A stretch of 64,000 nucleotides of DNA from Anas platyrhynchos (lineage: Eukaryota > Chordata > Aves > Anseriformes > Anatidae): contig NC_092606.1 in the NCBI RefSeq assembly GCF_047663525.1, forward strand, positions 2,974,501-3,038,500. The letters are read 5' to 3'. Of the stretch, positions 53,801-64,000 are shown one piece after another. Within the stretch, counting starts at the first letter, position 1. Each line of letters opens with the position of its first letter. The notes beneath the pieces were generated by a model. The model worked only from the letters and a program-made list of their open reading frames with translations, did not search any database and was not told the DNA's origin. Made by a program: the position numbers and the translations under genes.

Positions 53801-55152
53801 CAAAAACATATAGCTAGAAGCATAGAATAGTGAAGGAAATGTTTAGAGTAATAAATATTTACTAACAGAAGTATGTCAATACAAGTAGTGTTATTGTTTC
53901 TTTCCAGAAGAAAAACAGCTGAGAATTCTAAAAATACACTAAGTTCACACAAGGAAAATAAAATACAGAAGAAAAAAATACGAGAAATACGGTAGCTAAC
54001 ATACTGCAATAAGAGTAAGAGCACAATTTCATTTTCAAATATAGTTTCTGCATTGATGCATCACAAAATCGCGTTATATTTGAGTAAAGCACGTTATAAG
54101 ATACGCTGAACAAATATTACATTAGAAAAGATTACCCTTATTTGTTCTGAGGAAGAAAGGCTTCCTCTAGGACGTTGGGTTCATAAGGAGTTTACTCACA
54201 AGCCACTGTTCGATAAAATGGAAACTGTAAGCCTTGGTGCACCAGGTAAGATCTGGAGAAGTGTACTCACAACAGCAGTGGCAGTGGTAACATAACGGGG
54301 CAGTACATCAACTTATTAGGAACAAAGCCTTCTGGCTTCTTTGTCTTGCTAATATAAAATTCACAACTACCCAGAAATTAAGAAATTTACCTTATTCATA
54401 ATTGCCAGTAATTCGCTGAGTACGAGCCGGAGCCGGCGAGGCGAATCGCTGTGCTCGAACTCCAGCGTCAGGCCGTGCTGCAGCTGCGACACCAAGATGC
54501 TTTCTCCGCTGCCTCCTCCTAGCTTGTGCCTACCAGATGATTAAAACACAACAGTTATCACATCTTTTGTATGCACTGGCAACTTTTCAGGTAAAAGACG
54601 ATAATTCCGCAAGAATTTCTTCTATCACACTAAAGATTGGACTGCGGTACCTGTAGAGCGTTAGACAACCTATTTAGGCGGATTAACGTGGTGTATTCAG
54701 AAAACACCAGCAGAATGACCAGGGTCTGTGCTCCCCACAGCCCAGCCAAAAGCCCAGGCAGCTCCTCGGCCCCTCAGCGCCTACCGACCGCCCCCCAAAA
54801 GCCCCAAATACATCGAATAAAGCCGCAGGGAGGCCGCCGGCAGCCACCCGGGGAGTTACCGGAGCTGCTGCTCTTTGCTGGCGTCCTGCTCCAGGGCGTG
54901 AAAGTCGACGGAGAGCAGGGCCACGATGGAGTTGACCGCCTCGACGCCCGAGAGGAGCCTCAGGATGAGCTTTTTGTCCTGCGCCCAGCTCTGGCTCTGG
55001 TCCGCGGGGGCGCACAGGGCCATACGCACCAGGCAGGGCAGCAGCAGCCGCAGCTCGGGGTCGCTCAGGGCGGCCAAGCGCACCACGTCCACCTTCTGCA
55101 TGGCCTCGAAGGCGTAGGGGCTGACAAACTGCAGCCCCGAGCACTCGGCCAT
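40061..55152 (-). CDS. INTS2: INTS2, Integrator complex subunit 2 (complete, 24 coding exons, 1192 aa)
   Basis: Integrator is the metazoan nuclear complex that cleaves nascent RNA of snRNA, enhancer and paused mRNA genes and attenuates polymerase II. INTS2 is a large helical-repeat scaffold in its core. Twenty-four minus-strand exons with GT-AG borders join into 3579 nt, all phases consistent. The start MAECSGLQFVSPYAFEAMQK sits in an ideal Kozak context (GCCGCCATGG). Conserved landmarks: ADQSQSWAQDKKLILRLL, NGERQDEES, GTNAKVRTWFGTFIRNGQQ, RSTHIVEEADVDMEPN, MQRKPKSYSSALMDQIP, NKLWMVLNTVMPRR, CLICCLLHQMYIADPN, PPLYEDIMSLLIQIG and the C-terminus EIINMSVSGV. Human INTS2 is 1204 residues, so length is normal. 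The whole gene spans 15 kb here. MED13 ends about 170 bp upstream of its ATG and BRIP1 begins just beyond its 3' end. Confidence 0.98.
40867..41043 (-). CDS. INTS2: INTS2 coding exon 23
   Basis: 177 nt, residues 1078-1136, VLTQSKRYTFFMPTLP to RDFDPIIT. Acceptor tttatag, donor gtaagt. Confidence 0.96.
41220..41325 (-). CDS. INTS2: INTS2 coding exon 22
   Basis: 106 nt, residues 1043-1077, IFAIQLLSYLCIQYAL to NVMGTLLT. Acceptor cttaacag, donor gtaagc. Confidence 0.95.
41939..42046 (-). CDS. INTS2: INTS2 coding exon 21
   Basis: 108 nt, residues 1007-1042, GYPCELLALTVAGIPS to AQPELEKQ. Acceptor atcccacag, donor gtactg. Confidence 0.95.
43074..43319 (-). CDS. INTS2: INTS2 coding exon 20
   Basis: 246 nt, residues 925-1006, DSAAVQILLEICLPTED to IVKLVHFQ. 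Contains an acidic linker (ELEEEEDS) and the conserved CLICCLLHQMYIADPN. Acceptor ttcttcacag, donor gtctgg. Confidence 0.96.
43965..44154 (-). CDS. INTS2: INTS2 coding exon 19
   Basis: 190 nt, residues 861-924, SPPLMDITLHMLNGYLL to ELKNALLAAQ. The stretch around DIRPSQNNAMGPEAP is shorter than in human. Acceptor tacattag, donor gtaagg. Confidence 0.96.
44829..44858. repeat. Poly(A) run
   Basis: About 29 A on the plus strand inside INTS2 intron 18; low-complexity only. Confidence 0.85.
45630..45755 (-). CDS. INTS2: INTS2 coding exon 18
   Basis: 126 nt, residues 819-860, LWVMTVNALQPSVKIV to LRCDQRVH. Hidden under an unrelated plus-strand open frame. Acceptor ctcattttag, donor gtaagc. Confidence 0.95.
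45884..46085 (-). CDS. INTS2: INTS2 coding exon 17
   Basis: 202 nt, residues 752-818, AFSMLPGNHTQLMQI to LNTVMPR. Acceptor gttttatag, donor gtaggc. Confidence 0.96.
46299..46463 (-). CDS. INTS2: INTS2 coding exon 16
   Basis: 165 nt, residues 697-751, GLHSALLRLLATNYPH to HSPKQLQE. Acceptor ccttaaag, donor gtaaaa. Confidence 0.95.
46920..47024 (-). CDS. INTS2: INTS2 coding exon 15
   Basis: 105 nt, residues 662-696, AAMQRKPKSYSSALM to QGLQQELG. Acceptor cccttgtag, donor gtacat. Confidence 0.96.
47869..47977 (-). CDS. INTS2: INTS2 coding exon 14
   Basis: 109 nt, residues 626-661, GENTRLTQRYSITTQ to LLANTKTL. Acceptor ttctatacag, donor gtatat. Confidence 0.95.
48241..48417 (-). CDS. INTS2: INTS2 coding exon 13
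   Basis: 177 nt, residues 567-625, DWIYRQLCETTTPLHP to NVFQGLTG. Acceptor ttctag, donor gtaaat. Confidence 0.95.
48749..48800. repeat. Two-copy direct repeat (period 32)
   Basis: AGGTATCCTAACTCAATACA at 48749-48768 recurs at 48781-48800 with one change (T for C). A recent short tandem duplication in INTS2 intron 12. Confidence 0.85.
48956..49090 (-). CDS. INTS2: INTS2 coding exon 12
   Basis: 135 nt, residues 522-566, VVTAHAVRVPVTGNL to KHKVSIK. Acceptor ttcttttag, donor gtatga. Confidence 0.95.
49522..49590 (-). CDS. INTS2: INTS2 coding exon 11 (short)
   Basis: 69 nt, residues 499-521, IVIKPSSLSRMKTIFT to FTEQ, phase 0 on both sides. Acceptor tttgtttcag, donor gtattt. Confidence 0.94.
50222..50336 (-). 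CDS. INTS2: INTS2 coding exon 10
   Basis: 115 nt, residues 460-498, SISGVSASFGEMLLLVA to CSTLGMK. Acceptor tatcatag, donor gtaagt. Confidence 0.96.
50431..50502 (-). CDS. INTS2: INTS2 coding exon 9 (short)
   Basis: 72 nt, residues 436-459, STPEQEQLMVMWLSW to EEAYFE. Too short for a simple ORF scan; fixed by frame, borders (tttgtgcag / gtgaga) and homology. Confidence 0.94.
51069..51194 (-). CDS. INTS2: INTS2 coding exon 8
   Basis: 126 nt, residues 394-435, PTDEEAEQLLQLMTS to LLAFSTLV. Acceptor cccccttcag, donor gtactg. Confidence 0.95.
51708..51934 (-). CDS. INTS2: INTS2 coding exon 7
   Basis: 227 nt, residues 319-393, starting RKR, through QMRRQLLLELMGILP to GIAGL. Acceptor cttacacag, donor gtaatg. 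Confidence 0.96.
52126..52299 (-). CDS. INTS2: INTS2 coding exon 6
   Basis: 174 nt, residues 261-318, VEECHLPGLGVALTLDH to FIRNGQQ; both borders in phase 0. Acceptor ttatctag, donor gtaaga. Confidence 0.96.
52399..52529 (-). CDS. INTS2: INTS2 coding exon 5
   Basis: 131 nt, residues 217-260, VCRGLIKNGERQDEES to RVRGMV. Acceptor atatttag, donor gtaagc. Confidence 0.96.
53199..53312 (-). CDS. INTS2: INTS2 coding exon 4
   Basis: 114 nt, residues 179-216, LPSLLPIVDVAEALL to NVPDSFNE. Acceptor tatccag, donor gtgagt. Confidence 0.95.
53595..53697 (-). CDS. INTS2: INTS2 coding exon 3
   Basis: 103 nt, residues 145-178, VSESNGEFFLKSSELF to LCILQA. Acceptor gctttgcag, donor gtatat. Confidence 0.96.
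54391..54529 (-). CDS. INTS2: INTS2 coding exon 2
   Basis: 139 nt, residues 98-144, HKLGGGSGESILV to ELLAIMNK. Acceptor atctggtag, donor gtaaat. Confidence 0.96.
54860..55152 (-). CDS. INTS2: INTS2 coding exon 1
   Basis: 293 nt, residues 1-97. GC-rich, inside the CpG island. ATG at 55150-55152 in a perfect Kozak context. The first ~15 residues differ from mammals; from FEAMQKVDVV onwards it aligns well. Donor gtaact. Confidence 0.97.
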
Positions 55153-55300
55153 GGCGGCGGCCGGCCCCGGGTCCCCTCAGCCGGGCGCTGCCAACGGCGC
55201 GAAGCGATCGCGTCACGGCCCTGAGGGGAGCGGCGGCGGCGGGCGGGAGGGCTCGGCCCGCCCCTTCCTCTCCCTCCCTGCTCCCCGAGAGGAAATAAGG
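54880..55300 (-). promoter_or_regulatory. INTS2: INTS2 CpG-island promoter
   Basis: GC- and CpG-rich sequence covers exon 1 and about 150 bp upstream. No TATA box. A TGACG half-CRE (in CCGTGACGCG, minus strand) and GC boxes (GGGGCGGGCC near 55257) lie just upstream of the ATG. Confidence 0.85.
55257..55287 (-). promoter_or_regulatory. G-rich MAZ-like tract between MED13 and INTS2
   Basis: On the minus strand GGGGAG, GGGAGGGAGAGG and GGGGCGGG occur in about 30 bp, 40 bp past the MED13 distal poly(A) signal and 100 bp before the INTS2 ATG. It may serve as a promoter element, a pause site for MED13 transcription, or both. Confidence 0.45.
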
Positions 55301-55329
55301 AAACACCGCAATCAAGGCTTCATGAATAA

Positions 55330-55335
55330 TTTATT
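55330..55335 (-). terminator. MED13: MED13 distal poly(A) signal
   Basis: AATAAA on the minus strand (GGAATAAATT), about 4 kb after the MED13 stop, right before the INTS2 CpG island. A 4 kb 3'UTR is usual for vertebrate MED13. Cleavage would fall near 55315. Confidence 0.6.
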
Positions 55336-57410
55336 CCATTTGATTTTTTTTTTGTTATTTTTTTTAAAAAGTATAAACCTTTTTTTTTTTTTTTTTCTCA
55401 TTTCCTCAATCACAATTTGTACAACTCAGTGTTTATGGCATTCGGCAGCAATAGTGTTTGTTCCTTAATCACTTTTTGTTATGTCATGATAAATACGGCG
55501 GCTTGGACCATTAAGTGTCACGGCTGTGAGAGAACGTAAGTTTAAAAAAAAAAAAAAAGAATAAAAAAAAAAGTAAAAATAGAAGACAATCCTCCCCTTG
55601 GTGCGCCCCGCGTGTGGTGAGGGGGCGGTGAAGGTGACATGGCTCCCAGGTGGGTGCCCGGCCCTCACATCCAGTTCGCTCCGAAAAACCTCAACGCTGG
55701 AGCACAACGGCCCGAAACAGTGACCCTGAGGAGTGTGGCAGGTCCCAAATCCAGTTCTACTGTAAATTAAGCTCTACACCACTGAAAATGGAAAGTACAC
55801 CCACAAACAATAACGACAACGAGAATAATAATTAAAAAAAAAAAAAAAGTATAAGTATGAAGCATAGTCCTGGGTCCTTTAATTAGTTTAAAAAAAGGAA
55901 AAAAACCTTCCCAGCTGGAGGTCATTGAGACAGTAATGTCAGACCATGTCACCTAATTGAGAAAAATTCTCAAAAGAAACCCAGATCGAAACATTGTTTA
56001 TGCAGCATTACTATTGAAACAGACTGATATGCTGTGCCATACTGTTGTGCAGCAAATTATATGGTGCAATAGCATTTTAAAAACATTTTACTCTTTCTGA
56101 AAGCTTTAAAATAATGCAACATAATATTTTGATATTACAGTATTAACAAATAGTGCTTGATTAAAGACATCTGCAAGTCTTCATAGACACATGAAGTTAA
56201 AATTACCATTGGAGGTAAATATAGAAATACAATAATCTGCGCCATACTGACAGCTAAGTAAGAACATAGCTGAGGATTGAAATATAAATTCATTTTTAAT
56301 TATTTCAAGAAATGTTAGAAAGATCTAAATGTTAGAGCTACTTTAAAATGTAAGGGTTGTTTGCAAGTACAGTGGTGGTCTGCTGCTCTAGCACAGTGCT
56401 CTCAAATTAATTCAAGTAGTAGCAAGCCAAAGGTGACTAAATGGCTTAAGTACAATATAGCAACATTGAAATACATAATTTTAATTGGAAAACAAAAAAA
56501 TAACTTTGTGGACACACAAAACGGAGTTACATTTCCACAGCTACTTAACAGAGCACTGCCAGGAACAGCATTTTCTTGTAAGACCACTTCAAGAAGCCAA
56601 AGCTGAAGCTTTCAAATCTTTAAGATTGTACTTGCTAAAACACCCAGGTTATTGGCTTGTGGCAATTTTACTTATAAATCAGCAATTATGTGCACTTAAA
56701 ATAGTTTAATGAAAGTACACTAACAAAAATGTATGCCCAATATAGTAGTTGGTGCTGGCAATTTTGATAAGTACGTTGCCAGCTCTAACTATAATTTCAG
56801 AAACGGCCCTCCTAATATTTTTTAGTGGTTGCAATATTTTAATTTACTTATAATTTACTTTAACTGTAGGGAAAGAGATAGAGGGAAAGGGAACAGGGGT
56901 GACCGCACATGGGAAACTGACAGCTTTCACAGTTGGAAAGTTTCACAGGGAAGGCTGTGGTCCAGATAACAGAACACAGTTATATCAACGTTCAGGCAGC
57001 TGATTCACTTACCTTTGTGAACACAAAAAAAGCCACACCAAAACCCAGCCCTTGGAACTTGGCTAACTGAGCCAGGGTTAAAAATGACCACTTAAGCAAC
57101 AAAACTTCCAAAAAAAAAAAAATCTAGGACATATGCTTAGAAAACTCCAGTTTTAGAGCACTTTTCCACTTCAAAAATCTCAGCCAAATGAGGAAAAAAA
57201 ACACCTTCAGCAAGATAAAAAACGTGCTGCTTAATCTATGGTGCATTGTCATTATCATGATAAAGTAATGGTCAGACCCAGTTATTAACTCTATTTATCA
57301 AAATATGCTCACTGCTGATTGCACTCATGTTATTTTGAAGAAATGACTGAAAATTTTCATCACCAATTGTACAACTTCTTTATACAAAAACAAAAAGGTT
57401 GCTAATATTG

Positions 57411-57418
57411 TATATACA
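57411..57418 (-). promoter_or_regulatory. MED13: Pumilio response element
   Basis: TGTATATA on the transcript strand, a full match to the PUM consensus TGTANATA, in the MED13 3'UTR. Confidence 0.55.
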
Positions 57419-58002
57419 AGATTCAAGGAGACTGTTCATAAGAAAAATTCTCAGGCAGGTATTTTGCATTTACAAAACCATAATTTTCATTAACACAGTA
57501 CATTTTGTAAATGCAAGTGATTTCTTCCTTGTAGAGGATTAACAGTGGGTGCACAAATGCATCTTAAAAACTTGCTCCTTTAAAGGTTTAAACCAGCCAG
57601 ACGGACAGCGTTAAGACCCAGGACACAGGTTATCATAACGGGCTCACGTGAGCACTGCAGGAGTTAAGTTTTTAATCTGGCAGTCGGAAGATGAGGAACC
57701 AAGGAAAAGCATATGCAGTTGCTCTTCAGCACCCGTAGGGGCTATTTTAGAGCAGCATCAGACATTTGGCATGTGCTAGGAGAAAGGAAGGAAGCTACTG
57801 AGGAAAAAATGGTGACTTAATAGGAGGAGAGGTTTATCAAAGCCTTGTGATTTGTCAGTCCCTTCCTTAGGGAGGGCTAAGCCTCCTTGGCACATGCCCC
57901 AGTCTGAAAAGGGGATACGGGGAAGGCCATATACACTGATACCTGGTACCTTCACCACAGTGCCAAAAATACATGAAAGTTTGTTCAGGGTTTTGTGTTT
58001 GG

Positions 58003-58074
58003 TTGTTCTTTTTTTTTTTCTTTTTTTCTTTGTTTTGTTTTTTTTGTGTGTTTTTTATTTTTTATTTTTACTAG
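58003..58074 (-). repeat. MED13: A-rich tract in MED13 3'UTR
   Basis: About 70 nt that is T-rich on the plus strand and therefore A-rich in the MED13 transcript. A likely site of internal oligo-dT priming in RNA data. Confidence 0.85.
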
Positions 58075-58111
58075 TGGAATAAAACCTGAATACCAGAATT
58101 CACTGAGAATC

Positions 58112-58119
58112 TATATACA
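58112..58119 (-). promoter_or_regulatory. MED13: Pumilio response element
   Basis: Second TGTATATA on the transcript strand, 0.7 kb from the first. Confidence 0.55.
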
Positions 58120-58434
58120 CCACATTTTAGTTAAACACACACCAATCTTAAAGTCAAGATTGACTATTTTTGCATTTGTAAAATGGCTAGAGCTGGGCTA
58201 AATTTCAGCCTTACAGGAGACTTTGGGTAAAAAGATTTTTCTGTGTGTTCTGCTTCAAATTTGGTGTTTTATCACACATGTGAAAGAAACTAATGCAGTC
58301 GCCACAGTGCCAAGAATATCTAGGTAACAACAATGCACAATAGATATTCTTGTAATAATAAAACTTGTACACTGGAAACAGATCTGAGAATCTAGCCACA
58401 GCCCTGAACCATAACACAAACTTCAATTGAAGAG

Positions 58435-58449
58435 TTTATTCATTTTATT
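58435..58449 (-). terminator. MED13: MED13 proximal poly(A) signals (candidate)
   Basis: Two AATAAA hexamers on the minus strand (58435-58440, 58444-58449), about 0.9 kb after the stop. Their use would drop both Pumilio sites but keep the miR-208 match. Confidence 0.45.
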
Positions 58450-58752
58450 CTCACTACAAGTTAAACCACCTACAATATCACTTATATATTGCCATTGTTA
58501 CTCTGTAAAGGTGTGATATAAAATGCTGTAAGACCCGGTACCTTTTCAATTTATATAAACACAGTGAACTTCATTACTGTACATGTACTCTGCAACTACA
58601 GCTTAGCTGTAAATCCCCCACACACAATGGTATGGACATTAACCCCCTCTATCCCCATTAAACTGTACATCAAGACAATACAAATTTACTGTCCCCACCC
58701 CACCCCCTTACAAAAAAATAATACTCTAAAAGCAACCTACTGCAACTTTTAA

Positions 58753-58760
58753 TTAAGACG
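58753..58760 (-). promoter_or_regulatory. MED13: miR-208 seed match (8-mer)
   Basis: CGTCTTAA on the transcript strand: complement of miR-208 seed positions 2-8 followed by A, about 560 nt after the stop. Mammalian MED13 is an established miR-208a target in heart muscle. Confidence 0.6.
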
Positions 58761-59319
58761 ATTACATATATTTTAGACCAATTGCTTTAAAGCAAGAAGG
58801 CAGTATAAACCTTCTAGGAAAATTTTTATAAAAGAGGTTAAGAAATATAAGACAATTTATACATTTAAAAACTTACAATAAATAAGAGATGCAGGCATTT
58901 TTGAATACTAGGTACTATAATCCAATACAAGAACATCTTGATGTTCTGAAGCCATAGGTTGAAACTTATTGTTCCTCGTGTTTCTTCTCATCTCCATGCT
59001 TTTAATATTCATTAACCATGACTGGGTACTATGGCTCATTACTCTTCACAAATACTGTGACTGGGGAAAAATGGTTAATTCTGCTACTAAAAATGTTATA
59101 ATACACTTTCTGATCATCATTCTAAAGCGTCCCCCATAGTCAGTGACTCAAAGACAGCAGGGTAAGTAGGTACCCCTCTCACAAGTCAAAACAATATTTG
59201 CTGGAAGTAACAAGATTCATACCCCACCACAAACAACTTGCACTGAGAAGAATTATAACTTAGTCCTGCAGTGAAATATCCCTTTTCCTCATTTTTGTCT
59301 TGCAAAATTCAGATGAAGA

Positions 59320-63913
<4,594 letters not shown>

Positions 63914-64000
63914 CTACAACAAAATACACAGGAAAATAAAGTTACTGTTTCATCATTACTTTTTTTTGAGATAGTATTTGGGTATGTTGCTTTCAGAATG

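Larger units (their letters stand above)
55316..59319 (-). other. MED13: MED13 3'UTR
   Basis: 4.0 kb from the stop to the distal poly(A) signal. It contains poly(A)-signal candidates, Pumilio-type sites, a miR-208 seed match and an A-rich tract. All open frames in it are short and without homology. The exact 3' end is inferred from the signal only. Confidence 0.65.

Noticed and set aside
54637-55315. Plus-strand and alternative minus-strand frames (195 and 210 codons) over INTS2 exon 1
   Set aside because: They are other-frame shadows of the GC-rich first coding exon and its upstream region.

Overview
The window is nuclear DNA from a vertebrate, almost certainly a bird. It is AT-rich, intron-dominated sequence with canonical GT-AG splice sites. 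It carries an avian-style CR1 LINE fragment with the typical CR1 3' end, and the introns are compact. The protein-coding content is part of three conserved genes, all on the minus strand in the order MED13 - INTS2 - BRIP1 (right to left). This order and orientation match the human 17q23 block. The species cannot be fixed from the sequence alone.

Right end (59.3-64 kb): the last nine coding exons of MED13 (Mediator kinase-module subunit) encode its C-terminal 486 residues. A roughly 4 kb 3'UTR follows and reaches about 55.32 kb. It contains a perfect 8-mer match to the miR-208 seed, two Pumilio-type sites and an A-rich tract. One MED13 intron holds the CR1 fragment.

Middle (40.06-55.15 kb): INTS2 (Integrator subunit 2) is complete in 24 coding exons. 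It encodes 1192 residues from an ideal Kozak ATG inside a CpG island to a TAG stop. Its 3'UTR ends near 38.74 kb.

Left part (1-38.4 kb): BRIP1/FANCJ helicase. A CpG-island promoter lies at about 38.0-38.6 kb, with a probable non-coding first exon ending at 38370. Coding exons 2-14 run from 37105 to 19597 and encode residues 1-709. They include the Q-motif, Walker A, the four Fe-S cysteines, the DEAH box and the TSGTLSP motif. Exons 15-20 are not in the window; positions 1-19596 are part of intron 14. That intron contains several blocks that look like conserved non-coding (enhancer-like) elements rather than genes.

The three genes act in transcription (MED13, INTS2) and DNA repair (BRIP1). 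They are packed head to tail: each upstream gene's poly(A) signal lies only a few hundred bases from the next promoter, with a G-rich tract in both gaps. I found no mobile gene cluster, CRISPR array, RNA gene or unknown protein system. The most interesting leads are the G-rich intergenic elements, the BRIP1 promoter motif cluster, the paired Cys clusters in BRIP1, the MED13 3'UTR sites and the candidate intronic enhancers.
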